A stretch of 64,000 nt of DNA from JAKZVK01 sp965248255 (GCA_965248255.1 CBDFIW010000004.1:2976001-3040000); one strand, 5' to 3'. Positions 1 to 8,535 are shown, counted from the stretch's first letter. Notes: a model not told the origin generated them from the letters alone. A program made the numbers and translations.

Positions 1-194
1 GAGGCGAACTGCAACTCACCGACGGCCTAAGGAAGCTGATGGAACGCGAACCGGTCTACGCATACCGCTTCGAGGGCAGGCGCTACGACGCGGGCGACAA
101 GTTGGGGTTCCTCACGGCAACCGTGGAACTCGCTCTGTATCATGACAAGGTCGGTGACGAATTCCGCAACTATCTGAAGTCCCTCGATCTCTAA
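1..194 (+). CDS. galU: UTP-glucose-1-phosphate uridylyltransferase, C-terminal 64 residues (partial)
   Basis: Reading from base 3 gives 64 codons ending in TAA at 192-194. The piece holds GELQLTD, then VYAYRFEGRRYDAGDKLGF, which is the conserved C-terminal part of bacterial GalU, and ends with the usual NYLKSL tail. GalU makes UDP-glucose from UTP and glucose-1-phosphate in the cytoplasm, feeding cell-wall and exopolysaccharide synthesis. The start lies before the window. A sugar-1-kinase of the glucuronokinase type is encoded at 8536-9531, which could share the UDP-sugar theme, but the two genes are separated by unrelated ones. Confidence 0.85.
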   Translation, partial: GELQLTDGLRKLMEREPVYAYRFEGRRYDAGDKLGFLTATVELALYHDKVGDEFRNYLKSLDL

Positions 195-316
195 GCGCGT
201 AGCCACGGTTTCCGGCCTTGTGGCGCGGGCCTCCTGGCCGCCGTTTCCGCCCCACACAGCCCCTCCTCTAGACACGAGACCGATGAGGGCCGACGGAGAC
301 TTAGTGCGAAGGGACT

Positions 317-949
317 TCAAGCCACCATACCCTTGGGTTTCGCGAGCTGTGACTCGAGCGCCTGGTTTCTGGCTTCAAGCTCCTCGATCCGGTCGTGAAG
401 TCCTTGCACTATGGGCTGCATCTCGTCGGCGGTATACCGTGGCTGGATGTGCTGTGTGTAGTTGACGTCCCAGGCCTCAACGTGAAACACCAGGGCCCGC
501 TGGGGCCGGGCTGGATAGTCGGGGTCGTGCACTTGGTCTAGGAGCGAGGGGTTATCCTCGATGAACTCCGCGGTGCCCCAGATCTTGATGCGGTGTTGGT
601 TTGGGTAATCCATCAAGAAGATGAACGCTTTGTTGTTCTCGGCCAGATTGCCCAATGAGATGTACTGGGCGTTGCCGGCGTAGTCGGCCATCGCCAGGGT
701 CTTGCGGTCGAGCACTTTCAAGAAGCCCTTCGGACCTCCGCGATGCTGGATGTAGGGCCGCCCGTCGGCGCCGGCGGTGCCAAGGTAGAAGAATTCGCGT
801 TCCGCGATGAGCTCCTCCAGCGAAGGAGTGATTACATCGTTCCAACCTCCCCGCTGCTCCATCTTGGCGTAGGCGGCTCGAGAACCTCGTGCCTGCTGGG
901 CGGCCTTGACGGCTGGGGTAAAGGCGATGTCGCTGATAGGGCGGGCCAT
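317..949 (-). CDS. Pyridoxamine 5'-phosphate oxidase-like flavoprotein
   Basis: A 210-residue protein with the FMN-binding split-barrel signature: residues about 40-150 hold REFFYLGTAGADGRPYIQHRGG, broken by GFLKVLD, then NLAENNKAFIFLMDY and the strand HRIKIWGTAEF. Members bind FMN, F420 or haem and reduce or sense small molecules; the substrate cannot be read from sequence. The C terminus (RIEELEARNQALESQLAKP) looks like a short coiled coil that may make a dimer. I chose the ATG at 949 because GGAGA lies 5 nt before it, although the frame is open to 973. It is the last gene of a three-gene unit with the hydrolase (62 nt upstream) and the YHS protein. Confidence 0.8.
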   Translation of the reverse strand: MARPISDIAFTPAVKAAQQARGSRAAYAKMEQRGGWNDVITPSLEELIAEREFFYLGTAGADGRPYIQHRGGPKGFLKVLDRKTLAMADYAGNAQYISLGNLAENNKAFIFLMDYPNQHRIKIWGTAEFIEDNPSLLDQVHDPDYPARPQRALVFHVEAWDVNYTQHIQPRYTADEMQPIVQGLHDRIEELEARNQALESQLAKPKGMVA

Positions 950-1011
950 GTTCGTCTCCATAAGCAGGGCCACCGATTCAATAGCGGCGGCCCGATCGAC
1001 GTGTCGTCTGT

Positions 1012-1920
1012 TTACGCGACGGCAGCCTGGTCGCGTTGGCGTACAACATTCCTTTCGAGGAAATCTTGCATCAGGTTGGCGATGACCTCTCCGTCTTCCT
1101 CCAGTGCGAAATGCCCGGTGTCGAGCAGGTGGAAGTCGACGTTGTTCAGGTCACGCTTGTAGGGTTCGGCGCCTTCGCCGGGGAAGATGTAGTCGTTCTT
1201 TCCCCAAGCGACGAGCGTCGGGGGCTGATGCTTGCGGAAGTAAGCCTGCCACTCGGGGTAGAGGGGCGGATTCGTCCCATAGCTGTGAAACAGCTCGATC
1301 TGGATGTCTTTGTTCCCCGGACGGTCGAGCAAGTACTGGTCGTTGAACCAATTGTCCGGTGCGATGGTTTCGACGTTGCGAACGCCGTGCGTGTACTGCC
1401 ACTTCGTCGCCTCGATCGTCAGCAGCGAGTCGCGAAGGACCTTGGCGTTCTCGGGCGTCTTATCCTTCCAGTAGGCCTTGATCGGGTTCCAGAAGTCCCG
1501 AAGGCCCTCTTCGTAGGCGTTGCCGTTCTGAACGATCAGGGACTCCACACGGTCTGGACGACGCGCCGCAATGCGGTAGCCGACCGGGGCGCCATAGTCC
1601 ATCAAGTAGAGGCTGTAGCTGTTGATTCCGACCTCGTCGATGAACTGCTCGACGACACGAGCAAGGTTGTCGAACGAGTAGCCAAAGTCCTTCAGGTCGG
1701 GCATCGCGCTTGCGCCGAAGCCCGGGTAGTCGGGAGCAACCAGGTGGAAGCGATCGGACAACCGCGGAATCAAGTTGCGAAACATGTGTGACGAAGTGGG
1801 AAAGCCGTGCAGCAGCAGGACCGTCGGGGCATCCTGGGGACCGGCTTCGCGATAGAAGATTTCCAGTCCGTCGATTTCGACCGTTCGATGGTGTGTCGGG
1901 TTTACTGTGGTCTGTGACAT
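1012..1920 (-). CDS. Alpha/beta hydrolase, epoxide hydrolase / haloalkane dehalogenase-like
   Basis: 302 residues with the full alpha/beta-hydrolase layout: oxyanion motif HGFP at 39-42, nucleophile elbow LMDYGAPVG with Asp108, acid Asp243 in WGKNDYIFPG, and base His270 in DTGHFALEEDG. An Asp nucleophile rather than Ser points to the epoxide hydrolase and haloalkane dehalogenase branch, which form an aspartyl-ester intermediate. No signal peptide is seen, so it should be cytoplasmic. AGGAG sits 8-12 nt before the ATG at 1920. It is the middle gene of the unit controlled from the 2.6 kb region. The substrate is unknown; an electrophilic xenobiotic or oxidised lipid would fit the company it keeps, but that is inference. 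Confidence 0.85.
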   Translation of the reverse strand: MSQTTVNPTHHRTVEIDGLEIFYREAGPQDAPTVLLLHGFPTSSHMFRNLIPRLSDRFHLVAPDYPGFGASAMPDLKDFGYSFDNLARVVEQFIDEVGINSYSLYLMDYGAPVGYRIAARRPDRVESLIVQNGNAYEEGLRDFWNPIKAYWKDKTPENAKVLRDSLLTIEATKWQYTHGVRNVETIAPDNWFNDQYLLDRPGNKDIQIELFHSYGTNPPLYPEWQAYFRKHQPPTLVAWGKNDYIFPGEGAEPYKRDLNNVDFHLLDTGHFALEEDGEVIANLMQDFLERNVVRQRDQAAVA

Positions 1921-1995
1921 TGCTCTTCTCCTCTGATTAGTGGGTATCGGTAAAGATGCGGGGCCGCGCGGGCGGCCCCCATGCCCGGACTGAAG

Positions 1996-2529
1996 TTACT
2001 TCAGTTCGGAAGGCGCTTTCTCCCGTATCCGCGACCAGTTGCCATCGGCCTTGGCGATGTTACCCGGGATGTCTTTTCCCCAGGTGGTTTGAATCTCTGG
2101 ATTCAGGTTGAGGTAGAGCTTGTCGTCTACAACCCGGAACAGGGCAGGGTCGCCGTCGAACTTCGCGCCGACCGACACGCCAAAGGCGCAATACCCGCCA
2201 TATTGCGGGACATAGCGCTCGGGGTCCTTTTCAAACTTCTCTTTGTTCGCTTCGCTGACGAACCGGTAGGCCGCATCGGCGTGTTTTACCGTGAAGGCGG
2301 CCTTGCCGACCCGAGCCCGACCTTCGTCAAAGTAGGCCACCGGGTCGTAGCCGTGGATGGCGAGCGGGGCTCCGGCAAGGGTCATGCCCGTGGTGGCGTT
2401 GACGTGGTTGGCGCTCATAGGAACAGAACCTGCCAGCATGAGGGCCAAGACGGCGGCCAGGCCCCAGCGGGTGATCTGGCCGGTTGTCCGGCGCGCTGAA
2501 ATCGTTCGGTACAAGTTTCGGATTGTCAT
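1996..2529 (-). CDS. Exported YHS domain protein
   Basis: 177 residues. Residues about 18-40 form a signal peptide or anchor (AAVLALMLAGSVPMSA). Residues 55-115 match the YHS domain: IHGYDPVAYFDEG, YRFVSEANKEKFEKDPERY and YGGYCAFGVSVG. YHS domains occur in metal- and redox-linked proteins and often sit in the periplasm. The ATG at 2529 is chosen because AAAGGAGA precedes it by 6 nt; upstream in-frame starts lack this. It is the first gene after a candidate sigma-54 promoter at 2589-2604 and so probably the leader of the YHS/hydrolase/PPOX operon. Only one Cys is seen in the domain, so a metal-binding function cannot be asserted. Confidence 0.8.
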   Translation of the reverse strand: MTIRNLYRTISARRTTGQITRWGLAAVLALMLAGSVPMSANHVNATTGMTLAGAPLAIHGYDPVAYFDEGRARVGKAAFTVKHADAAYRFVSEANKEKFEKDPERYVPQYGGYCAFGVSVGAKFDGDPALFRVVDDKLYLNLNPEIQTTWGKDIPGNIAKADGNWSRIREKAPSELK

Positions 2530-2588
2530 CTTGTTTCTCCTTTGGTGGATTCGATTCAGCAGCCAACGGCTGACTGACTTGAGTAACG

Positions 2589-2604
2589 GGCACGTAGCGG
2601 TCCA
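2589..2604 (-). promoter_or_regulatory. Candidate sigma-54 (-24/-12) promoter for the YHS operon
   Basis: On the minus strand the sequence is TGGACCGCTACGTGCC, i.e. GG and GC separated by exactly 10 nt, as required for sigma-54. It keeps TGG and CG of the -24 box and TGC of the -12 box. It would start transcription about 50 nt before the YHS start codon. The divergent gene encodes a sigma-54 activator, and its candidate operators lie about 70-120 nt upstream of this element, the usual enhancer distance. The -12 match is imperfect, so this is a prediction. Confidence 0.55.
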
Positions 2605-2675
2605 CAACCCGGTAAGTAGCTTATCTATCTGATTTCATTAGCTTTAAATAATATACCTAGGTCTTAGGCATCCAA

Positions 2676-2727
2676 ACGAAGCCTCGTCAAAATTACGATT
2701 TATCGTTGACAGTTAACGGGATCTCGT
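2676..2727. promoter_or_regulatory. Three phased operators, ACGA-N4-TCGT
   Basis: Three short palindromes share one pattern: ACGAAGCCTCGT at 2676-2687, ACGATTTATCGT at 2695-2706, and ACGGGATCTCGT at 2716-2727 (one mismatch). Their centres are 19 and 21 nt apart, close to two helical turns, so they lie on the same face of the DNA. This matches enhancer sites of sigma-54 activators such as NorR, which also has three. Site 2 abuts the -35 box and site 3 fills the spacer of the regulator's own promoter, so binding should also block that promoter. Confidence 0.65.
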
Positions 2728-2734
2728 TTCTAAT
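2706..2734 (+). promoter_or_regulatory. Sigma-70 promoter of the sigma-54 activator gene
   Basis: TTGACA at 2706-2711, a 17-nt spacer, and TCTAAT at 2729-2734 (11 of 12 consensus positions). Transcription would begin near 2741, only about 5 nt before the ATG at 2746, so the message would be nearly leaderless. Two operator palindromes overlap the promoter. Confidence 0.65.
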
Positions 2735-2745
2735 AGGTGCAGGCT

Positions 2746-4394
2746 ATGACGGGGCCGGACGCTCAGGGCAGGCGGGAACAGGTCGAACCTCGGTCTATCA
2801 ATCTGGAGTTGCTGCAGTCGATCTCGCTGGCAGTCGCAAAGGCTCGCGACGTCGAGACCGTACTGCGGATGATCGTGACGGGACTGGCCGACGAGGCGTC
2901 GTGTACATTAGCGCGCATCTGGCTGATTGGCCCCGGTGACATTTGCGAGCGGTGCGACCTGCGGGCCGAGTGCCCGGATCAAGAACGCTGTCTGCACCTC
3001 AAGGCGAGCATGGGAGAGCCGGCCAACCCTTCGAGCGGCCATCGGTGGTACCGCATGGACGGCGATTTTCGCCGCTTCCCCTTGGGTATCCGGATCGTTG
3101 GACGTATCGGCGCGACAGGGGAATCGGAGCACTTGTTCGACACGGCCGGTGATAAGGAGTGGATCGGACGCGATGACTGGCTGCAACGAGAGGGCATTCG
3201 TACGTTCGTCGGCCACCCGCTCGAATTCCGAGGGGAGATTCTTGGAGTTCTAGGAGTGTTTACCCGGGAGCGGCTGGGTCCGGAAAAGGTGGTTTGGCTG
3301 CGTCTGTTCGCGGACCAGGCGGCGGTCGCGATCGCCAACGCCCGCGCGTTTGAGGAGATCGAGCAACTCCATCGTCGGCTGGAACTCGAAAACGAATACC
3401 TTCGAGAAGAAGTCAAAGTTGCCCACGGCTTCGGGGATATGGTGGGCAAAAGCTCAGCGTTGAGGAAGGTGTTGGACCAGGTCGGTCTGGTGGGGCCGTC
3501 CGGTACGACGGCGCTGATCTGTGGAGAATCGGGTACGGGGAAAGAGCTCATCGCGCGAGCGATTCACGAGCGAAGCCGCAGAAAGGACCGTGCGATGGTC
3601 ACGGTGAACTGCGGTTCCGTCCCTCGGGAGTTGTTCGAAAGCGAGTTCTTCGGCCACGTCAAGGGAGCGTTTACGGGGGCGATTCGGGATCGCGTAGGCC
3701 GCTTTCAGTTAGCGGATGGAGGAACGCTTTTCCTGGACGAAGTGGGAGAGATCCCAATAGATCTGCAAAGCGAGCTGTTGCGTGTACTGCAAGAAGGGAC
3801 CTTCGAACGAGTCGGGGAGGAGCGGGCGCGCAAGGTCGACGTAAGAGTCATCGCGGCGACCAATCGGGATCTGAAACAGGAGGTCACAGCGGGCCGGTTT
3901 CGGGAGGATCTTTACTACCGGCTCAGCGTGTACCCGATCGACATCGCTCCCCTCCGCGAGAGGCTGGACGACGTACCGATGCTGGCCGCCAATTCCTTGA
4001 GCAGTCCTGTCGGCGGTTGGGCGTTCCACCGCAGAAGCTCAAGCGCCGACATGTCGAAGCGTTGCAGCGCTACGAGTGGCCGGGCAACGTCCGCGAGCTA
4101 CAGAACATCATCGAGAGGGCGGTCATTGGGGCGCAGTCGGGTCCTCTCGAGTTTGATTTGCCTGGGGGCTCAAACGGCGAGCAACGAGAGTCCGACGCAG
4201 CGGCTGGGTCGACAAGCCGTAAGAAGGTACTGAAATACGGCGAGCTCAAGCGTCAGGAACGGGACAACCTGCTTGCGGCCCTGGAGGTGACGCACTGGAG
4301 GATCTCCGGTCCAGCGGGGGCTGCAAAGCTGCTCGGACTCCGGCCCACGACGCTGGCTTCTAAGATCAAGGCGCTGAGACTGCGCGACGAATAA
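2746..4394 (+). CDS. Sigma-54-dependent activator, GAF (Cys4) / AAA+ / Fis-type HTH; frameshifted near 3993
   Basis: N-terminal GAF domain (about 20-195) carrying CERCDLRAECPDQERC, a C-x2-C-x5-C-x5-C motif that could bind an Fe-S cluster or metal. AAA+ domain: Walker A GESGTGKE near residue 261, the sigma-54 contact loop GAFTGA near 307, FLDEVGEI, and the arginine region VRVIAATNRDL. C-terminal Fis-like helix-turn-helix ends ...LRPTTLASKIKALRL. The protein reads cleanly to VPMLAA at about 3990; after that the homologous sequence (FLEQSCRRLG, YEWPGNVRELQN) continues in another reading frame to 4394, consistent with loss of one base. Either the gene is broken or the assembly is. A GTG at 2737 is an alternative start, but the promoter position favours ATG 2746. 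It likely activates the divergent YHS operon and represses itself. Confidence 0.8.
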
Positions 4395-4542
4395 GCGTGC
4401 CAAGCGAGCTCCGAAACCACGGATCAGAAACCGGCGCTCGAACACGGCCGAACCCCAACTAAGAACCGCGGTTGAAAGGCGTTTGCCGCTGCTGCATAAT
4501 TGCCATGACGGGGTTGGGCTTGGTCCTGTCGTCGGGTTCGAA

Positions 4543-5260
4543 ATGATAGAGCTCAGCAGCGAGCAGAGTGCGGCCCTGCGCCAGGCCATGCAGGAGGCCC
4601 GAGAGGCCCCTCGCTACCGCTACCCGTGGGACGGCGTGGAAGAGGAGTTGCGGCGTAGGGGCCGGTCGTCATTGGCGTTTTTTGGCTACGGAAGCCTGGT
4701 CAACCTGTCGTCGGCCCGGCGCACCTTGTCCGAGGAGTTATTGCGCTCCCGGCGGCCGGCGCTGGCGTTTGGGGGGGCGCCGCGTTTTTGAGTATGAGAT
4801 GCCGGCCGACGGAGGGGCCTACGGCCCGCCCGTCTCACCCTCAGCCCGTGCGGCTCTGAACGTGCGCCCCAGCGGCACCATCGATGACCTCCTTAACGGG
4901 GTGTTGCTGGAAATGCCGCTTGCCGAGATCGCTCAGCTGTGTGCGCGCGAAGTCGGGTATGACTTGGAACCGATCCCCTGCATGCTTTGGGATCGCGTTG
5001 CCGCAGGGCAGCCCTTCCTGGCGTACGTTCTGCAGTGTCCCGACGAGCCGCGGGCCAGCTTGAAGCGGACGAATGCCGCGCTCGAACCCCACCGCGGCTA
5101 CTACCGTGTTTGCCGTGACGGCGCGCTAGAGTTCGGCGACGACTTCCTACGGTTGTGGCTTTCAACGACTTACCTGGCTGATCAGGTGACGCCGGTTGCT
5201 GATTGGGAAACCGGTGAGTCGACCGGCGTCCCCGGGGGCCGGATGGGAGGCGCGCCATGA
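4543..5260 (+). pseudogene. Gamma-glutamylcyclotransferase-like protein, frameshifted at a G7 run
   Basis: The first part runs from ATG 4543 and contains FFGYGSLVN, the entry motif of the gamma-glutamylcyclotransferase fold. At the run of seven G at 4771-4777 the frame stops soon after, while the continuing sequence (VFEYEMP ... FLAYVLQCPDEP ... GYYRVCRDGALEFG) reads in another frame to the TGA at 5258-5260. Restored length would be about 238 residues. The family splits gamma-glutamyl amino acids or glutathione to 5-oxoproline; substrate here is unknown. The stop overlaps the next start codon as ATGA, so the two were translationally coupled. A homopolymer sequencing error is as likely as real decay. 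Confidence 0.6.
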
Positions 5261-5870
5261 TCGACCTCGACGAGTCGCGATCCAAAGCCAACCCGAGAAC
5301 GCCCTGTTTCACAATACCGTGGGATGGATGCTGCTTAAGCTCGTGGAGGGCGGGGTTGGGGAGCTGACTCCACAGGACGGAGTACCGGAAGAGCTGGCGG
5401 GCAACGCGGCGGAGACAGCAGAGGTGTTCCTCAAGCGATCGATCGATTTGAGTTCCGCCAATAAGCTGTCTCATGCGAATCTCTGCTTGCTGTATGCGAC
5501 CGAGCACTTCCGCAAGCAGCAATACCTGGACAGTTGTGAGTTTCACGGCTTGGAGGCAGTAGGAATCGATCTGCAATACATCAATGACTACCGAGATTTG
5601 GCGGTCAGCATGCTGCGATACGGCGAGGTCGACCGAGCGTACCCGTATTTCGAGAAGGCCTTGGAGTTGGCCCATGAGATCGAAAAGGATCGGGAGATCA
5701 TCGGGGACGCACTCAAGGTCTTAGAAACCATTGAAGGCGTCGGCGAGCAAGAAAAGCAGCGCTGGCGAGAGCCCAATCCGGAACTGCTGAAACCGCCGTC
5801 GGCGATTCGGCCGGCCGCGGAACCTCACGAGTCGCAGACCGAACAAGGGGCGGCATCCAACTTTGAGTAG
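5257..5870 (+). CDS. TPR-like repeat protein, probably frameshifted near its start
   Basis: The ATG at 5257 overlaps the preceding TGA, a typical coupled start, but that frame gives only a short peptide. From about 5277 a different frame reads QPENALFHNTVGWMLLKL, SSANKLSHANLCLLYATEHF, YLDSCEFHGLEAVGIDL and VDRAYPYFEKALELAHEIEK, which are helical hairpins of the tetratricopeptide type, to the TAG at 5868-5870. So a single indel near 5270-5280 is likely. About 200 residues, no signal peptide seen. The C-terminal 40 residues are low-complexity. Function is not recognisable; TPR proteins act as scaffolds. Confidence 0.55.
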
Positions 5871-5903
5871 CTCACATCTTATTGACTCCCGCATAATATA
5901 GAG

Positions 5904-6919
5904 TCAGTCAAAACAAAGAGAAGACTGTTTCCAGAAGGCCGTGATCAAACGCGGTTTGCGGTACATGCGGCGGAGTGCCTTGCGGGCCCGCTCGTTCAGC
6001 TCGCCGTAGTCTTTCGGACAGACGTTCGGCAACTCGTGCTGCTTCCAGTAAGCCCAGATGTATTCCACCGGATTCAACTCCGGCGCATAGGGTGGCAAGT
6101 ACTCGGTTGCGATGTGGCCTTCGGAGAGTTCGATGAACTCTTGCACCAGGCGGCTACGGTGCGCCGGCAGCCGATCCCAGACGATCAGCAGCGGGCGATC
6201 GATATGACGTACCAACGCCTTGAGAAAGTCGGTCACTTGCTCTTTGCCGATCGCACCGGGATAGAGCCGGAAGTAGAAGTTACGCAGCGTCAGCCCCGCC
6301 GAGACGGAAAGCTTCTCCCAGTTGAAGTTAAACTGCAGCACCGGTGTTTGGCCACGTGGCGCCCAGGTGCGGCAGCGATGCGGCTTCTGACTCAATCCGC
6401 TTTCGTCGATGAAGACGAGCGTACGGTCTTCGTTTTGGGCTTTTTTTTAATGCGCTTCCAGGTCTTGCGCTTCCAGGTGCGGATCCGCTCTTCGTTGCGC
6501 TCGCGCGCCTTTCCGGCCGGGCGTTGCGGGCTCCAGTCGAGCGCTCGCAGGATCTTCCAGGCGTGGCCTGCGTGGTATGCGACCCCGAACTCGTCTCCGA
6601 TCAGCCGAGCCACCCGCGGACAGCTCCACAGGGGCGTTGGGAAGCCGTGGGCTTCCGGGCCTTCCAGCAGCAGCGACGTCAGGCGTTCGCGTTGTGCGGC
6701 ATCGAGGAGCGGCTTGCGTCCGGCGCGCCCGGCCTGGCGGAGTCCGGCCGCACCCTGCTCGCGGTATTGCCGCCGCCACTCACTGACGGTTTGGCGAGCG
6801 ACGTTCAGCCGTCTCGCCGTCTCGGACTGATTGTGGCCTTGGTGGAGCAGCCGCATCGCTTCGAAACGGCGCTTCTCCAGCGCCTTGAAATCCCGCTTCA
6901 CACCTTTGGGGTTGCCCAT
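5904..6919 (-). CDS. IS630 transposase, two frames joined by -1 frameshift
   Basis: First frame from ATG 6919 (MGNPKG) holds a helix-turn-helix (NQSETARRLNVARQTVSEWRR) and a winged-helix segment; it ends at 6392. The second frame starts within the overlap and carries the DDE catalytic core: LVFIDESGL (first Asp), LLIVWDRLPAHRS (second Asp), and PPYAPELNPVEYIW (Glu). The frames meet at a run of eight A on the coding strand, where slipping back by one base joins ...RIKK to AQNEDRTLVFIDES. Such -1 slippage is known in IS630 elements. Joined product about 338 residues. A TTG start upstream at 6946 is possible but less likely. Confidence 0.8.
6440..6449 (-). promoter_or_regulatory. Slippery A8 tract for -1 frameshifting
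   Basis: On the coding strand eight A residues precede GCC, read as AAA AAA AAG in frame one and AAA AAA, slip, AAA GCC in frame two. The two transposase frames overlap exactly here. Confidence 0.6.
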
Positions 6920-6971
6920 ACATATATAGATGCTCCACACTGTCAAAAAGTGTCATAATAATTTGCGGGAT

Positions 6972-8354
6972 TCAATAATAGCCCATAACTACGGCCAAAA
7001 TCAGGGTCGCAAACGCGATGACGTACAGCCTAAGAAGCAGCGGCACAATGAACCGAGCCCAGCGCGGAAAAGGCACGCGGCCCAGCGCCAGCATGCCCAT
7101 CAGCAAGGCGTTGGTGGGGACGATCATGTTCGTGAATCCGTCGCCGAACTGATAAGCCAGCACCGCCGTCTGGCGGCTCACTCCGGTCAGGTCAGCCAGA
7201 GGCGCCATGATCGGCATGGTCACATACGCTTGGCCGCTTCCGGAGGGGATAAAGAAGTTGAAGACGCTTTGGACCAGAAGCATTCCCGACGCCGAGAGGG
7301 CAGCCGGCAGGTTTGCCAAGCTGCCCGCAATACCGTGGATGACCGTATCCTTGATGGACGCGTCGTCCAAGACCACTTCGATCGTACGCGCAAACCCGAT
7401 GATGAGCGCCGCCGAGGTCAGCTCAGCCGCACCGCTGCCGAACTCCCGCGCAACGCGGTTCGGGCCCAGCCCGCCGAGCACGGCCGCCAGCACCATCAAT
7501 CCCAAAAACACCGCCCCGAGTTCGGTGAGAAACCAATCCCAGCGCGCGACACCGAACACGAAAAGCCCGATGGCCGCGGCGAAGCACACGAGAATACCGG
7601 CCCGGCGCGGGGAGAAGGCAACTTCCGTGAGGGCATCGAATCCGGTTGAGAAATCCACATCGGCAACCAAGCTGAGTTGAGGGTTTTCGGACACGCGCTT
7701 GGCGTAACGCAGCAGGTGATGGATGCCAACCGCCAGGCAAATGACGAACAGAAACCAGCGCAAGAGCTGCCCCGAGTACAAAGGCAAGCCCGCGATTCTT
7801 TGGGCGATAACGACTGTAAAAGGGTTGAGGGCCGCACAGCCGTAACCGATGCCCGCTCCGACGTAGACTAGTCCCAGCGCGACAATGGCATCCATCTTCA
7901 AAGCAACACACATAGCCACCAACACAGGGATGAACGGCATGTACTCTTCCGCCATGCCAATGGTCGAAGAGCCCAGAGCGAACAACGTCATCGTTCCCGC
8001 GACAAGCAGGGTCGGGCTGTCTCCAAACTTCCGAATCGCCGTACTGATCAGGGCGTCGATCGCGCCCGTGGCTCGAATCACTCCGATGGCACCGCCGACG
8101 ATAAACACGAAGAAAATGATGTCGGCGGCGGCGGCCATTCCGCGCGGAATGGTGGTGAGGAAGGCGAAGGCCGGCAGAGGAGCCGCTTCCACTTCGTGGA
8201 AGGTTCCGGCGGCCACCTGCTCGCGCTGATGTCCGGGCTCGCCCACTAGGACGCGGTCGTATTCGCCGGCGGGGAGCACGTAGGAGACGAGCTGCGCCGC
8301 CAGGATCATGCCGAAGATCAAGACCAGCGAGTCGGGGAATTTCGACGCTTTCAT
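6972..8354 (-). CDS. YfcC / C4-dicarboxylate anaerobic carrier family membrane transporter
   Basis: 460 residues, strongly hydrophobic, with roughly 11-12 membrane helices. It opens with FPDSLVLIFGMILAAQLVSYVLPAGEYDR, typical of the DcuC/YfcC family, and holds the two family hairpins around GSSTIGMAEEYMPFIPVLV and VQSVFNFFIPSGSGQAYVTMPIM. These proteins move dicarboxylates, amino acids or peptides across the inner membrane; the substrate cannot be told. The last codon and stop come from the IS630 element: the original reading would have been GGC TAT TAA, now GGC TAT TAT TGA, adding one tyrosine. The protein is therefore effectively intact. No Shine-Dalgarno is visible before ATG 8354. Confidence 0.8.
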   Translation of the reverse strand: MKASKFPDSLVLIFGMILAAQLVSYVLPAGEYDRVLVGEPGHQREQVAAGTFHEVEAAPLPAFAFLTTIPRGMAAAADIIFFVFIVGGAIGVIRATGAIDALISTAIRKFGDSPTLLVAGTMTLFALGSSTIGMAEEYMPFIPVLVAMCVALKMDAIVALGLVYVGAGIGYGCAALNPFTVVIAQRIAGLPLYSGQLLRWFLFVICLAVGIHHLLRYAKRVSENPQLSLVADVDFSTGFDALTEVAFSPRRAGILVCFAAAIGLFVFGVARWDWFLTELGAVFLGLMVLAAVLGGLGPNRVAREFGSGAAELTSAALIIGFARTIEVVLDDASIKDTVIHGIAGSLANLPAALSASGMLLVQSVFNFFIPSGSGQAYVTMPIMAPLADLTGVSRQTAVLAYQFGDGFTNMIVPTNALLMGMLALGRVPFPRWARFIVPLLLRLYVIAFATLILAVVMGYY

Positions 8355-8535
8355 GGGGGGAGCAAGGCCGGCCCAGGCACTCGTAGTGGGCGCCGGAACG
8401 TCATCAGGCTAGCACAGGAGTCGTGAGGTCCCGGTTCTGGGGCGGTGAAAGTTGCCAACACCCCGAACCTGTAGTTAGGGGACGACGCAGCTGGTCTAAC
8501 CCTTAGAGCTGAAAAGCACCCGCGCCGTGATGCTG

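Larger units (their letters stand above)
5882..6975 (-). mobile_element. IS630-family insertion sequence, complete
   Basis: 1094 bp between duplicated TA dinucleotides at 5880-5881 and 6976-6977, the target choice of this family. The ends are imperfect inverted repeats: left TATTGACTCCCGCA, right (reverse complement) TATTGAATCCCGCA, with weaker similarity further in. It carries one transposase made by frameshifting. The element lies exactly in the stop codon of the carrier gene at 6972-8354. Intact ends, intact TA duplication and a plausible frameshift site suggest it may still be active. Confidence 0.85.

Noticed and set aside
1036..1791. Long plus-strand frame opposite the hydrolase gene
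   Set aside because: It mirrors the codon bias of the true gene on the other strand and has no ribosome site or family motif. The same reasoning removes long antisense frames at 51162-52274, 31165-32127 and 61948-63021.
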